The notes under the pieces were generated by a model that was not told the origin of the DNA, did no database searches, and worked only from the letters and a program-made list of their open reading frames with translations. Shown piece after piece: positions 54,422-64,000 of a DNA stretch of 64,000 nucleotides. Position numbers and translations under genes: made by a program. The DNA is from Anaerolineaceae bacterium. GTDB taxonomy: Bacteria; Chloroflexota; Anaerolineae; Anaerolineales; UBA11657. Position 1 is the stretch's first letter. Each line of letters starts with the position of its first letter. The stretch covers positions 205,198 to 269,197 of the forward strand of contig BGOS01000006.1 of assembly GCA_003569365.1 (NCBI GenBank), in the 5' to 3' direction.

Positions 54422-55486
54422 ATGACTGAAATTGACCCGCAGCTGCTGCGTGAGCTTGACGCAGACCGGCCCGGCACTGCACCCGGTTTGCTAAGCAATG
54501 CAGAGAAAGACCGCCACATTGAGCGCGCTTTTTTGGGCTTGTACCGCTGGTATCTTTCACGCTCGCAAAAAACCCGCAATTGGAATCCCGACACCAGCTT
54601 TGACTGGCGGGCATTGCGCACCAACCATTCTGACCGGCTAAACAATCTTGTGGAAGGCTTCTTTGCCGTTGAGCAATACGTGCCCGACTATGTGACCGCG
54701 CTGCTGCGCGTCATCCGCCGCAGCCATGGGCGCTCCCACTTCCACATTCGCTGGGGTGCCGAAGAAGAAAAGCACTCCGACCTGTGGCACAATGCGCTGC
54801 TCTTCCTGCGCTTCCGCACGCCACAATGGATCGAGGACTTTAAGCAGACGCTGCGGGCGCGCTCCTGGGAATTGCCGTGGGACAACCCCATGCACATGAT
54901 TTTTTACACAGTAATTCAGGAGCGCGCGACGCAGGTGAACTACCTCAACACTGCGCTCATCGCTGCTGGCAAGAGCCTGCTGGCCCACTACCGTAACGAC
55001 GCCGACCCGGTGCTTGACGAAGCCACGCGCACGATTGCAGTTGATGAAGCCGCGCACTACAACTTCTTTCTCGAAGGCGCGCGCTTATACCTTTACTATT
55101 ACCCCGCGCAGGCCCTGGAAGCCCTTGCGGACGTCATCAAATACTTTTCCATGCCGGCTGCACGCCTGATTCCAAACTATGCTAACTTCTCCGAGATTGT
55201 GGCGGCCGACAGTGTTTACGGCCCGCGCCAGCACTTGCGCGATGTGCTGGATGTGGCGCTTGAAAACTTAAGTGTGCACGGCCGCCGCGCACTTGCGCAG
55301 GGCATTCGCCTCACCCGCCGCGTGCCGCATCCGGATGGCAGCACGCACGATACCGCCATCTTCGATGTGCTGGATTGCGCAGCCGTGCGCGAGAAGGTGC
55401 TGCGCCTCTACGGGCGCATTGCGGAGTTTGAAAAATCTGTTGGGTTCGATTTGGTCGATCCGGTACCGCTGGCACCGCCAATGTAA
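54422..55486 (+). CDS. acyl-ACP desaturase
   Basis: Ferritin-like di-iron enzyme, 354 residues, that introduces a double bond into acyl-ACP with O2 and ferredoxin. The iron ligands fit the family: Glu in FFAVEQYVPDY, EExxH in WGAEEEKHSD, Glu in VIQERATQVNY and DExxH in VDEAAHYNFF. Length matches stearoyl-ACP desaturases. It indicates aerobic unsaturated-lipid synthesis. It is transcribed alone. Confidence 0.88.
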   Translation: MTEIDPQLLRELDADRPGTAPGLLSNAEKDRHIERAFLGLYRWYLSRSQKTRNWNPDTSFDWRALRTNHSDRLNNLVEGFFAVEQYVPDYVTALLRVIRRSHGRSHFHIRWGAEEEKHSDLWHNALLFLRFRTPQWIEDFKQTLRARSWELPWDNPMHMIFYTVIQERATQVNYLNTALIAAGKSLLAHYRNDADPVLDEATRTIAVDEAAHYNFFLEGARLYLYYYPAQALEALADVIKYFSMPAARLIPNYANFSEIVAADSVYGPRQHLRDVLDVALENLSVHGRRALAQGIRLTRRVPHPDGSTHDTAIFDVLDCAAVREKVLRLYGRIAEFEKSVGFDLVDPVPLAPPM

Positions 55487-55675
55487 ACCGCGCTCAGCCG
55501 GCACTCTGGCAGCTGCCAGGTGCTGGCGGTTGAGCTTCACCGGCGGCGGATGCCCGCTCCGAACTCACATCTTCGCAGAGCAGCAAACATTGGGCCCACC
55601 CCCTACTCCCAATGCAGCAGCGTAATAATTTTTTTGCTGCAGTACCCCGGCTGCGCGGGAGCGAAGCGCGGCAGC

Positions 55676-56164
55676 TTAAAGTGCCGCCGTGCGGCGCCAG
55701 TTGCGGTCATGATAAATCAGCGGCGCATCCCCGGCGCCACACTCCGTTGCAACAACCTCGCCGACAATGATGGAATGATCGCCGCCGGCGTAGATTTGCC
55801 ACACCCGGCAATCAAGCCAGGCGAGCGTACCGGGCAGCAATGGACTGCCCGTGATTGCAGTAGGCGTGTCGACCCCCGCAAACCGGTCAGACAGGCCCGG
55901 CACCATGCCGGCAAAGCGCAGGCCAAATTCCAGCTGTTGCACCGCCAGCAGGTTGACGGCAAAGATGCCGCTCGCGCAAATGGCCGCATGCACATCAAGT
56001 TTGCAGTCCACACAAATTGAAACCAAAGGCGGGTTCAAGCTGACGCTGTTGAAAGCGCTGACTGTGAGGCCCCACAGGCTGCCGGCGTGGCTGGTGGTCA
56101 CAACCGTTACGCCACTGGCAAACTGTGCCAGCGACTGTTTGAAAGCCTCCGGCGTTACTGCCAT
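55676..56164 (-). CDS. flavin reductase family protein
   Basis: 162-residue split-barrel flavoprotein. It has FASGVTVVTTSHAG, GLTVSAFNSVSLNPPLVSIC and FAVNLLAVQQLEFGLRFAG near the middle, and GDHSIIVGEV-type flavin-binding residues at the C-terminus. It reduces FMN or FAD with NAD(P)H, usually to feed a monooxygenase. No partner oxygenase is next to it. Confidence 0.87.
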   Translation of the reverse strand: MAVTPEAFKQSLAQFASGVTVVTTSHAGSLWGLTVSAFNSVSLNPPLVSICVDCKLDVHAAICASGIFAVNLLAVQQLEFGLRFAGMVPGLSDRFAGVDTPTAITGSPLLPGTLAWLDCRVWQIYAGGDHSIIVGEVVATECGAGDAPLIYHDRNWRRTAAL

Positions 56165-56572
56165 CGCTGCATTCCATGCAAATCCGCGCTGCGATCTTTA
56201 TCCATTATTTCATCCTATTAAATAAATTATCTACGGCCGCCACAAGATCATAACAAAGCCGACGGCAGCCGCTTGCATAGCCAGGCCAACCACCTGCATA
56301 ACCACCCAAATTGGGCACTGCCCCATGCGTCAACACCAGACCATATTTTCCCACCAGACTTCTCGCAAAGCGGGAAACTTCTTGGTTGCAAGCAACCTCG
56401 GAATTCACTTTTGGCGCAGAATAACGCCGTTCCAGTTCGCTAGTGCGACCGGCGGGGGAACGCTTGGCAAAGTCGCTTAAAAATACCTGCGCCTGCCCGG
56501 ATGGCTACATCCGTTCGCATAACGATGCAAATTAGCGGTGTGCTGCCGACCGAACTCTGCCACCCACCCGCA
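56165..56572. other. intergenic region, 408 bp
   Basis: No gene I can support. An open frame on the minus strand (56205-56408, 67 codons) begins with GTG and has a Gly/Pro-rich middle (VPNLGGYAGGWPGY) but no recognisable family. AT-rich sequence near 56205-56230 could be promoter for the flavin reductase on the minus strand. Confidence 0.45.
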
Positions 56573-57256
56573 CTACGCAGCCCCCGGCCGCTGCATGTTG
56601 ATGTGCTGCATGAATTCCAGGCGCGTGCCCATCTGGTCGCGGAAGGAGCCGCGCAGTGCGCTGGTTACCATGCGCGCATCATGTTTGCGCACACCGCGAA
56701 TGCGTGCACACATGTGCGCCGCCTCCAGTACCACCGCCACACCCTGCGGCTGCAGCGTTGCCACCATGAAGTCTGCAATCTCGGTAGTCAGGCGCTCTTG
56801 CACCTGCAGGCGCTGCGCATACATATCCACAATGCGCGGAATTTTGGACAAGCCCAGTACCTTGCCGTTGGGAATGTAGGCCACGTGTGCATGCCCGATA
56901 AACGGCAGCATGTGGTGCTCACACAGCGATGAGAATTCAATATCGCGCACTACAACCATCTCCTCATAATCCACCTCAAACAGCGCGCCATTAATCAGCA
57001 CATGCGGATCGACGCCGTAGCCCGCCAGCAATTCGGCGTACATGCGCGCCACGCGCTGCGGCGTGCGCTGCAAGCCATCGCGATCCGGATCCTCCCCGAC
57101 GCTGTGCAGGATGGAGCGCGTGGCTTCGGCAATCGCAGCCAGTTGTGCGGGCAACAGCTTGGCATGTTTTCCATCCGCTGCAGCCGCGGGGTTTGCTTCT
57201 TCCAGCTCTGCATCATGCCCGCCGTTGAGCAGGCTCAGTGGGTGACTTTCTTTCAT
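56573..57256 (-). CDS. folE: GTP cyclohydrolase I
   Basis: 227 residues. It makes 7,8-dihydroneopterin triphosphate from GTP, the entry to folate, pterin and queuosine synthesis. The zinc site is in [20 protein letters not shown] and the second Cys in HMCARIRG. The substrate-binding region is [19 protein letters not shown]. The N-terminal 35 residues are variable. A GGAGAG ribosome site precedes the ATG at 57256. It could supply the pterin-synthase-like cluster at 7831-12238. Confidence 0.95.
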   Translation of the reverse strand: MKESHPLSLLNGGHDAELEEANPAAAADGKHAKLLPAQLAAIAEATRSILHSVGEDPDRDGLQRTPQRVARMYAELLAGYGVDPHVLINGALFEVDYEEMVVVRDIEFSSLCEHHMLPFIGHAHVAYIPNGKVLGLSKIPRIVDMYAQRLQVQERLTTEIADFMVATLQPQGVAVVLEAAHMCARIRGVRKHDARMVTSALRGSFRDQMGTRLEFMQHINMQRPGAA

Positions 57257-57298
57257 AATAATCTCTCCGGTGTTTGGATTGAGGTTACCGCCCTGCCC

Positions 57299-58087
57299 TT
57301 AGCGCGGCAAGCGCAGCTGCCGCTTCGCATCCAAAGCCCGCACTGTCAACAGGCCAGCCCAATAAAGATTGTACGGCCCGACGAATGCCCAAGCTGCCCA
57401 CGTGGGCCGGCCCGCACCGGCGCAAAGCGCAATTACCAGCAGCTGCATACCCATGCCCATCCAGCTGGCAGCCGATAACATGCCAGCCGGCAAAGCCCGC
57501 TCTGGCGCCAGCCAGTGGTCAACCCGCGCCATCAGCAAATCTTGCCAGCCATAGATCACCGCATACAACTTGTGCACAAGCCACAGCACGCGCGGATTGT
57601 CGTAGGCATAGCCAGCGCTCGCACTCTCATCGGGCCGGCTGGTCTGGTCGCCACCGCTGGCGGCGCGGTGGCAAACGTAGTAGTAGCTAAATGCGGAGCA
57701 TTGCAAAGTGAGGCACAACGCGGCCAGCGTGTTCAACAGCCAGCGGCCACTGCTAAATCCAAGTGCGGCAAAGAGCATAACAGTCACTGCAAAATCGGCA
57801 AGCGCATCCACAAAGCGGCCCACGCGCGAGGGCCGCTGCCGCGCCCGCGCCAGCGATCCGTCCGCCGCGTCCAGCCAGCTCTTGATGATGAGCAGCGCCG
57901 CCGCCAGCGGCAGATAAATGTTGCGAGCCAGCAAAAGTGCTGCAGTCGCGCCGGCCAGCGTGTAGGCTGCGGTTAGCTGCAGCGGGGTAACGCGCGTGGC
58001 TAGCAAGCGCGCCACCAGCCAGCGTGCAGCCGGCCGCGCGTAGTCGCTGTAATCCACAAATGCAGCACTGGCGGGTACTTTGTCCAT
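57299..58087 (-). CDS. CDP-alcohol phosphatidyltransferase family protein
   Basis: Membrane enzyme of 262 residues that joins a CDP-linked alcohol with an acceptor in phospholipid synthesis. The full catalytic motif D-x2-DG-x2-AR-x8-G-x3-D-x3-D is present (DAADGSLARA, then VGRFVDALAD). About six TM helices surround it. ATG at 58087 is preferred over GTG/ATG further up, because the divergent MFS gene begins at 58097. The exact alcohol (glycerol-P, inositol, serine) is unclear. Confidence 0.87.
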   Translation of the reverse strand: MDKVPASAAFVDYSDYARPAARWLVARLLATRVTPLQLTAAYTLAGATAALLLARNIYLPLAAALLIIKSWLDAADGSLARARQRPSRVGRFVDALADFAVTVMLFAALGFSSGRWLLNTLAALCLTLQCSAFSYYYVCHRAASGGDQTSRPDESASAGYAYDNPRVLWLVHKLYAVIYGWQDLLMARVDHWLAPERALPAGMLSAASWMGMGMQLLVIALCAGAGRPTWAAWAFVGPYNLYWAGLLTVRALDAKRQLRLPR

Positions 58088-58096
58088 CACAGTTGT

Positions 58097-59440
58097 ATGT
58101 GGCAGCGGGGCACGCAAGCCCGGCTCACACGCAAATCTTACCGTAACCGAATTGGTTTGCGCAGGCTGCGGCCGGCACAGTTATACTGCTGGTTCGCCGC
58201 GCTTGTGACAACTGCAGCCTTACTTACCGCCCGCACCTTCCGCCTTGAACGCTGGCGGGCCGGCGCACATGGCATGCTGGAGACAGCTGCGCAAACTTTT
58301 CTGCTGCTGATTGCGGTGCAATATTACGCGGCGGGCCCGACCGCCAAGGCGCTGCTGGCCAGTGGCGGCAGTATCGGCATGCTGCTTTCGCTGCTGGTTG
58401 TCTCAGTGGTTGCCAACCGCGGGCTGCGCCCGGCGCGCGCAGCTGCAATGCTCACCGCGCTTGGCGCACTGAGCATGGGCTTTGCCGCAGCCGTGCCCAC
58501 GCCCACCGGGTTTGTGGCGGGCAGCATCACCGCATTGGCGCTGCTTGCCATGACCATTCCCCTGCTGACTCAGGTGTATCAGGACAACTACCCCGGCCAC
58601 TCACGCGGGCGGCTGTTCTCGCTCACAATGATGATCCGGATTGGAGCGGCCGCTGCCTTTGCCGCGGCCGCCGGGCGCGTTCTGGCTGCGGACATTCAAT
58701 GGAGCCGCTGGCTGCTGCTGGTGTACTCCGGCGCATTTGCCTTCTCTGCAGTGTGCCTCTTCCGCCTCGAGTCCAAGCCACTGGCACGCAGCGGCCGCGC
58801 CAGCCCGCTGCGCGCGCTGCGCTTTGTGCGCGAAGACCGCATCTTCCGCCTGACGCTGATTGTGTGGATGCTGATGGGTTTTGCCAACCTGATGATGTGG
58901 CCGATGCGCGTTGAGTTTCTGGCCAACCCGCGCTATGGCCCGCCGCTGGCGGCCACCAGCATCGCGCTGCTCACCGGGGTCATCCCCAACATTGCGCGCC
59001 TGCTGCTCAGCCCGTTGTGGGGCCGGCTGTTTGACCGGATGGATTTTCTTTCACTGCGCGCCGCACTCAATCTTGGTTTCGCGCTCGGCATTGTGGCATT
59101 CTTTACCAGCCGCGAGATGCCGGGCCTGCTGGCGGGCGCCGTGATCTTTGGCATCTCCAACGCCGGCGGCGATGTGGCATGGACCCTGTGGGTCACCAAG
59201 TTTGCGCCCCCCGAACGCGTGGCCGAATACATGTCCGTGCATACATTCTTCACCGGGCTGCGCGGCGTGGTGGCACCGCTGGTCGCCTTCAACATTGTGG
59301 CCTACATCTCCATCGGCGCACTCGGCTGGGTGTGCGCAGCCATGATTGTGGCTGCCTCGTTAGTGTTGGTTGCGGAAGTGCGCGGGCGCAAGGCGGCCGA
59401 CCCGGCTACAACGCTGATCGAGGAAGGCACGCGCACGTAA
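58097..59440 (+). CDS. MFS transporter
   Basis: 447 residues at most, with about eleven or twelve TM helices: ALVTTAALLTARTF, LLASGGSIGMLLSLLVV, AFAFSAVCLFRLESK, and the second half from LTLIVWMLMGFANLMMW to IGALGWVCAAMIVAA. SRGRLFSLTMMIRIGAA and WGRLFDRMDFLSLR are MFS loop-type sequences. The N-terminal 28 residues are basic and unlike a transporter, so the real start may be a later GTG. The transported compound is unknown. Confidence 0.75.
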   Translation: MWQRGTQARLTRKSYRNRIGLRRLRPAQLYCWFAALVTTAALLTARTFRLERWRAGAHGMLETAAQTFLLLIAVQYYAAGPTAKALLASGGSIGMLLSLLVVSVVANRGLRPARAAAMLTALGALSMGFAAAVPTPTGFVAGSITALALLAMTIPLLTQVYQDNYPGHSRGRLFSLTMMIRIGAAAAFAAAAGRVLAADIQWSRWLLLVYSGAFAFSAVCLFRLESKPLARSGRASPLRALRFVREDRIFRLTLIVWMLMGFANLMMWPMRVEFLANPRYGPPLAATSIALLTGVIPNIARLLLSPLWGRLFDRMDFLSLRAALNLGFALGIVAFFTSREMPGLLAGAVIFGISNAGGDVAWTLWVTKFAPPERVAEYMSVHTFFTGLRGVVAPLVAFNIVAYISIGALGWVCAAMIVAASLVLVAEVRGRKAADPATTLIEEGTRT

Positions 59441-59586
59441 GGGGCACGTTTTGTGCATGCGGGCTTTGCTGCAACCAGCCGGGTGGCTGCCAGCCCCATC
59501 ACTTAGTTTGCCGCCCCGCCGCAACAACCAGCCCCAAAGTTATTTGCGCCTGCCCGCGCCGGCAAACTACTTACTGGAAAGCCGCG

Positions 59587-60960
59587 CTAAATATAGCGAA
59601 CACCCTGCCGCGCCAGTTCGGCCTGCACGCTGCTGATGTCGATCCGGTCGAGATCTTTGCCGGCCTTGATCGAAAGCGCAGCCGCAATCCCGGCCCCCTG
59701 CCCGGCAACCGCGCAGCACGCCATATTGCGCGTGGCAGCATGCGCAATGCGGTCGCCGCCAATCGCCCGCCCGGTAACGAGCAGGTTCTTCACAAGCTTG
59801 GGCAGCATGGCGCGATACGGTACGTGCATGTAGCGCCCGGTGGTCGGCAGAATCAGCACGCCATAGCCATCGATAAACTCCGGGTAGATGCCAACCGAAT
59901 CCTCAAAGCGCGCCTCGTTGCGCACATCGCTTTCGCTCAGGTTGTAAGCCGCATCAATCTTGCGCGTGTCGCGAATGCCAATCGTCATGCCAAAGTTGCG
60001 CAGGCGCGCGCCCACACAGCCGGGCGTGTAGCGCCGCAGCGCCTCAATCGCCAGCATGGCCTGGCGCCGCCCCTCAATCTCAAACTTCGTCATGCTGTCC
60101 GGGTCCGTGCCGTCGCAGCCCGCAAGGTGAATAAGGTTCATGTAAGTCAGTTCACCGGTATCGTGCACTGCGCCCCACGTGCCGCCAATGGTATTCAAGC
60201 GCGCCGGTATCACGCCATCGCGGATGGCTTGCGCAAAAGGTTTGCCGAGAAACGGCGAATACATGCCATCCTCTTTGCCGGATGTTTCAACCACCCATTC
60301 GCCGGTTGACCAGTCCTTGTAAGTTTGCGGATCCGCGCGCACGCCCGCCATAAACGCCGGCTTGTCCACGCCTGCCATGTGGAACATGACCGACGCAGCC
60401 TGCATGTGCTCCACCGGCGTCTTGTGCGTTGGCGCACCCGCCCGAAATGCCACATCCGCATCGCCGCTGGCATCGATGATGCGCCGCGCAAGAATTGCCT
60501 CGCGGCCCGCCTTGGACTCAACAATGATTCCGGTGAGCGTGTCGCCATCCATGATTGGCGCCACAAACAGGCGATGCAGCATAGGGTGCACACCGGCTTC
60601 CTCCACCAGTGTGTCGGCTACCAGCTTGAAGCCCTCCGAGTCAATCTCATAAGACAGTGATTGGCTTTCCGGCACCGCCGCACCCATCGCCTTGGCGCGC
60701 TCCTCAAACTCGCGGCCGATGCCGTTGGCTTCCACCGTCTGCTCGTGCCGGTACCAGGCAAAGCCTTCCACTCCCACCACCGTCAGGTTGCCGCCAAAAC
60801 AACCGAAGCGTTCCACCAGTGCAACGCTCACACCGCAGCGCGCTGCCGCCAGCGCCGCCGCCAGCCCGCCCGGCCCGGAGCCAATCACCAGCACATCGGT
60901 GGTGTGGATCACGTCCACCGCGCGCGCTGGCTCTGTAATTCTCATTCGGTTGCTGTTCAT
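59587..60960 (-). CDS. FAD-dependent oxidoreductase
   Basis: 457 residues. The Rossmann FAD site is TDVLVIGSGPGGLAAALAAA with VALVERFGCFGGN (the FGGN form of FAD_oxidored proteins). RRIIDASGDADVAFRAGAP is the central FAD motif, and AIGGDRIAHAATRNMACCAV at the end supplies a Cys pair. The family includes succinate-dehydrogenase-like and thiol-linked enzymes. The substrate is unknown. ATG at 60960 was chosen. A further ATG five codons on is possible. Confidence 0.85.
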   Translation of the reverse strand: MNSNRMRITEPARAVDVIHTTDVLVIGSGPGGLAAALAAARCGVSVALVERFGCFGGNLTVVGVEGFAWYRHEQTVEANGIGREFEERAKAMGAAVPESQSLSYEIDSEGFKLVADTLVEEAGVHPMLHRLFVAPIMDGDTLTGIIVESKAGREAILARRIIDASGDADVAFRAGAPTHKTPVEHMQAASVMFHMAGVDKPAFMAGVRADPQTYKDWSTGEWVVETSGKEDGMYSPFLGKPFAQAIRDGVIPARLNTIGGTWGAVHDTGELTYMNLIHLAGCDGTDPDSMTKFEIEGRRQAMLAIEALRRYTPGCVGARLRNFGMTIGIRDTRKIDAAYNLSESDVRNEARFEDSVGIYPEFIDGYGVLILPTTGRYMHVPYRAMLPKLVKNLLVTGRAIGGDRIAHAATRNMACCAVAGQGAGIAAALSIKAGKDLDRIDISSVQAELARQGVRYI

Positions 60961-61075
60961 GTTTCGAATCCTACGCGACACAAGCCGCAGGTATTAATTT
61001 TGGCACTGCTTCAGATTATCACACTTCGATGGGCGCGAAATACTGCGGCGCTACTGATGTCTCACGCGAATGCTG

Positions 61076-62314
61076 TCAGTTCAGGCCGGCAGCATTCGTT
61101 TCAACTGCGGTGCCGCCCGCGTACTGCCAAAACTGGCGCAGCGCCACTGCGCAGGCGAGCACGCCCGCCACACATAGCAGCCCGCCGCTCACCAGTGAGA
61201 ACTGCACGGAGGTGAACGCTGCCACGTAACCCGCGCGCGCATTGCCGAGCAGCGGGCCGGTGAGATAGCTGATCATCTCTGTCCCGGCCAGACGCCCGCG
61301 CATCTCGTTGGGCACGGTCTCGTTCCAAATAATGCTGCGAAACAACCCGCTCATCATGTCTGCGGCGCCGGCCAGCGCCAGCAGCAGCACAGCCAGTGGC
61401 AGGCTGTTTGCAAGTCCGGCAGCTGCCACACATACGCCCCACATGCCGGCCGCCACTACCACCGCTGCGCCATGGCGCTGCACCCGCACCGTCCAACCGC
61501 TCAGCGCACTCATCACCAGGCTGCCAACTGCCATGGCAGCAAACAGCATGCCGGCTGCCGGAGCGCCACCCCACGGCACCGCCATCTGCGGGAACAGGGC
61601 CACAGGAAACGCAAACGTCATGGCAACGATATCAACAAGATACGTGCCGATTAGCTCCGGCCGGCTGCGGGCAAAGTTCACGCCGTCCATAATCATCTGC
61701 CAGTGGCCACTGCCGCCCGGCGCAGCGGGCGGTGTGGGCTGCATCAGCACCAGCATCACAACCGAGCACAGGAAAGTGGCGCAATCAGCCCAAAATGCAA
61801 CTTGAGTTCCGCCCCACGCAATCAAGATGCCACCAATAGCCGGACCCAAAATTGCAGCCGCGCTATGGCGCAGCGAACTAAGTGCGCCGATGGCACCGTA
61901 GTCCGCCGGATCCACCAGCTTTTGATTCAGCGCGTCCATTGCCGGGCGGTGAAAAGCATTCACCGCCTGCATGCAGACTGCCATTGCAAAAATTAGCGGC
62001 ACGCTGGGCGCTGCCCGCGCAGCATTCACGGCCAACGCCGCGGCACCCAACGTTAGCAGCACCTCCGACCACACCAGCAGGCGCCGGCGATCCAGCCGGT
62101 CTGCAAATGCGCCCCCCAGCAGCCCCAGCGCCAGCACCGGCAGCAGCTGGGCTGCGCTAACCATGCCCACCAGCCATGACGAATTGGTGAGCTGATAGAT
62201 CTGGTAAGGAACTGCCACATAAGTCAGCATGCTGCCCAGCAGCGAAACTGTCTGCCCGATGAACAGCAGGCGAAACTCACGGTAGCGGCGCAGCGGCGAC
62301 AGGTTGAGCAGCAC
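61076..62314 (-). CDS. MFS transporter, EntS-like (MFS_3) exporter
   Basis: 412 residues from GTG at 62314. It starts LNLSPLRRYREFRLLFIGQT and has motif A-like GGAFADRLDRRRLLVWSEVL, AFHRPAMDALNQKLVDP, and PNEMRGRLAGTEMISYLTGPL in the second half. These features match the enterobactin-exporter-type MFS group. It probably exports a small molecule. The open frame extends upstream to 62485 but those residues are not transporter-like. Confidence 0.85.
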   Translation of the reverse strand: MLLNLSPLRRYREFRLLFIGQTVSLLGSMLTYVAVPYQIYQLTNSSWLVGMVSAAQLLPVLALGLLGGAFADRLDRRRLLVWSEVLLTLGAAALAVNAARAAPSVPLIFAMAVCMQAVNAFHRPAMDALNQKLVDPADYGAIGALSSLRHSAAAILGPAIGGILIAWGGTQVAFWADCATFLCSVVMLVLMQPTPPAAPGGSGHWQMIMDGVNFARSRPELIGTYLVDIVAMTFAFPVALFPQMAVPWGGAPAAGMLFAAMAVGSLVMSALSGWTVRVQRHGAAVVVAAGMWGVCVAAAGLANSLPLAVLLLALAGAADMMSGLFRSIIWNETVPNEMRGRLAGTEMISYLTGPLLGNARAGYVAAFTSVQFSLVSGGLLCVAGVLACAVALRQFWQYAGGTAVETNAAGLN

Positions 62315-62560
62315 GCATGCAGTATGCCATGGCACAGACGCGGCAATCGACTGGGCACAACCGCAACCGCAAACGCCAAGCCCGCGCATCACCACAGCTG
62401 TATCTATCCGCGCCCGCCACAAAAATTCTCCCGCCCCGGCGGGATGCACGCGCTGCAAAATCAAGGAAAGGTCAATCAACCGCAACAGTAGTAGTCGTTT
62501 CTATAATCTAATCGCTAAAACCAAACCTCCGCATCAGTTTCCTCTACGTTATACATTTCT

Positions 62561-62588
62561 TTGACAGCCTTCTACAAGGTGCTAAACT
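62561..62588 (+). promoter_or_regulatory. promoter of the phytoene-desaturase-like gene
   Basis: TTGACA (62561-62566), a 16-bp spacer and TAAACT (62583-62588), ending 20 bp before the GTG at 62609. The -35 box matches consensus exactly. It also shows that the TTG inside TTGACA is not a start codon. Confidence 0.55.
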
Positions 62589-62608
62589 GTCCACTTATAT
62601 TACAAGCA

Positions 62609-64000
62609 GTGGACAATAAAGTTATCGTAATCGGCAGCGGCTTTGGAGGGTTGGCAGCAGCCGTGCGCCTTGCCACCCAGGGTCATGCCGTTGAAATTTT
62701 TGAGAAGCGCGACAAGCCCGGCGGCCGTGCTTATGTTTACGAGCAGAACGGATTCAAATTTGATGGCGGGCCCACCATCATCACGGCGCCCTTCATGCTT
62801 GATGCCATCTTTGCAGCTGCCGGCAAGCGCCGTGAAGACTACTTCAAGCTGGTGCCGTGCGATCCGTTCTATCGCATCTTCGACCACACCGGGCGCCACT
62901 TTGACTACAACGGTGACGAGGCGTTCACGCTTGACCAAATTGAGCGCTGGAGCCCGGCGGACAAAGCCGGCTACAAGAAGTTCATTGGCACCACCAAAGC
63001 TATTTTCCAAAAAGGTTTTGTAGAGCTGGCAAGAAAAGCCATTCCTGAACTTTGGCGACATGCTGCGCGTGGCGCCGGACTTGATGCGCCTGCAGTCTTA
63101 CCGCATGGTGCACGCCTACGTGTCGCAATATGTGAAGCATGATTTTCTGCGGCAGTGCTTTTCATTTCACCCGTTGCTGGTGGGCGGCAACCCCTTTGAT
63201 ACAACTTCCATTTATGCGCTGATCATTATCTGGAACGCGAGTATGGCGTGCACTACGCCATGGGTGGAACTGGCAGCATTGTTACACGGGCTGGTGCAGC
63301 TGCTGGGTGAGCTGGGCGGCACCATCCGGCTGAATGCAGAAGTGGCAGCAATCACCGGCAGTGGACGGCGCGTGAGTGGTGTGCGCCTTGCCGATGCAGC
63401 GAACATGCAGCCGATGTGGTGGTGTGCAACGGCGACGTGGCTTTCACGTACCGCAACTTGCTGCCCAAAACTGTGCGCAATGCGGGCATGCGCCTGCGGC
63501 TCAAGCACATGCATTACAGCATGTCTCTGGTGGTAATATATTTTGGCACGCGCGTGCAATACCGCGACCGGGGCCTCGCGCATCACAACATCCTGCTGGG
63601 CCCGCGCTACAAGGGCCTGCTCGACGACATTTCCACCGCAAGCATCTGGCGCAGGATTTCTCGCTTTACATGCACATGCCCACCATCACGGACCCGTCAA
63701 TTGCGCCGCCGGCATGGAAAACTTTATGTGCTGGCGCCGGTGCCGAACCTAGCGGGCGATGTGGACTGGCGCCAGATGGCAAAACCGTTTCGCGACCGCA
63801 TCATGCAGTTCTTGGAAGACAACTACCTGCCCGGGCTGCAGGCCAACCTTGTGGCCGAGCACATGATTGACCCGCGGCATTTTCGCGACACGCTCAACAG
63901 CCATCTGGGTGCGGCGTTTTCCATCCAGCCCAAGCTCACGCAATCCGCGTGGTTCCGCCCGCACAACCGCGCGACGATTACGACAACCTTTATTTTGTCG
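62609..64000 (+). pseudogene. crtI: phytoene desaturase-like gene (crtI) broken by multiple indels, runs off the edge
   Basis: FAD-dependent carotenoid desaturase. The intact part (62609 to about 63030) has [33 protein letters not shown] and [13 protein letters not shown]. After that the homology continues only by changing frame about eight times: extra A at 63034-63037, missing C near 63224, extra C near 63286, missing G near 63396, missing T near 63630, missing G near 63711, missing T near 63724, missing G near 63970. Repaired, it reads as a normal CrtI ([44 protein letters not shown]). Most hits are in homopolymers, so sequence error is more likely than decay. Confidence 0.8.

Noticed and set aside
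56205..56408. 67-codon open frame on the minus strand between the flavin reductase and folE
   Set aside because: GTG start, no family recognised, no clear ribosome site. Not enough to call a gene.

Overview
The window most likely comes from a bacterium of the phylum Chloroflexota (Anaerolineae-like), high in GC and aerobic. This is an inference from gene content: a NADH dehydrogenase membrane-arm operon with two nuoM genes, a TrpB2-type tryptophan synthase beta chain, LysM and PD40 lipoproteins, AWERRYG-type MerR and DtxR-FeoA regulators, heme A synthase and carotenoid desaturases. I see no rRNA, tRNA, CRISPR array, insertion sequence or prophage.

Layout. (1) 1-7709, minus: nuoA-H-J-K-L-M-M, the complex I membrane arm, without the peripheral-arm genes and running off the left edge. 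(2) 7831-12630, minus: a tight cluster of methyltransferase, glycosyltransferase, pterin-synthase-like protein, ABM protein, MDR dehydrogenase, RibD-type reductase and a small membrane protein, which looks like an uncharacterised modified-pterin pathway. (3) 12691-14537, minus: acyltransferase and heme A synthase. (4) 14652-18056, minus: ferrous iron uptake, with a membrane-anchored DtxR-FeoA fusion, a FeoB split into two genes, and a DtxR-like operator touching the -10 box. (5) 18167-29438, plus: a TolB-like propeller lipoprotein, LysM/M23 lipoprotein, endonuclease IV, M20 hydrolase, alpha/beta hydrolase, TrpB2 with a frameshifted Lys/Ala-rich leader, FAH-family enzyme, epimerase and a lone ABC ATPase. 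(6) 29507-34513, minus: DUF2237, DUF169, MoaB, a Zn/Mn ABC transporter and a Crp-type HTH protein. (7) 34666-36162, plus: a MerR-type regulator fused to a thioredoxin-fold domain with CxxC, followed by a paralogous redoxin whose first active-site Cys codon is TGA, with a hairpin in the right place to be a bacterial SECIS. This selenoprotein/regulator pair is the most striking item. (8) 36366-41963, plus: an MFS transporter and a group of SRPBCC, carotenoid-desaturase-like, unknown and alpha/beta-hydrolase genes. (9) 42001-53458: PhoB-PhoR and pstSCAB, both preceded by TTAAC-type direct repeats spaced 10-11 bp, with a broken DinB gene, an ArsJ/GAPDH arsenate-resistance pair and an SDR between them. 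(10) 53680-62314: acetyltransferase, acyl-ACP desaturase, flavin reductase, FolE, CDP-alcohol phosphatidyltransferase, two MFS proteins and a FAD oxidoreductase. (11) 62561-64000: a phytoene-desaturase-like gene carrying about eight single-base indels, probably poor sequence at a contig end.

How the parts fit. Complex I and heme A synthesis indicate aerobic respiration. PhoBR probably controls the Pst phosphate transporter. The DtxR-FeoA protein probably controls its own iron operon. FolE could supply dihydroneopterin triphosphate to the pterin-like cluster. The MerR-redoxin probably senses redox state and controls the selenoprotein redoxin downstream. Single-base errors near the right edge mean that other frameshifts in this window may also be sequence errors. 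The TGA codon is different: it is a substitution at a catalytic position in an otherwise intact frame.
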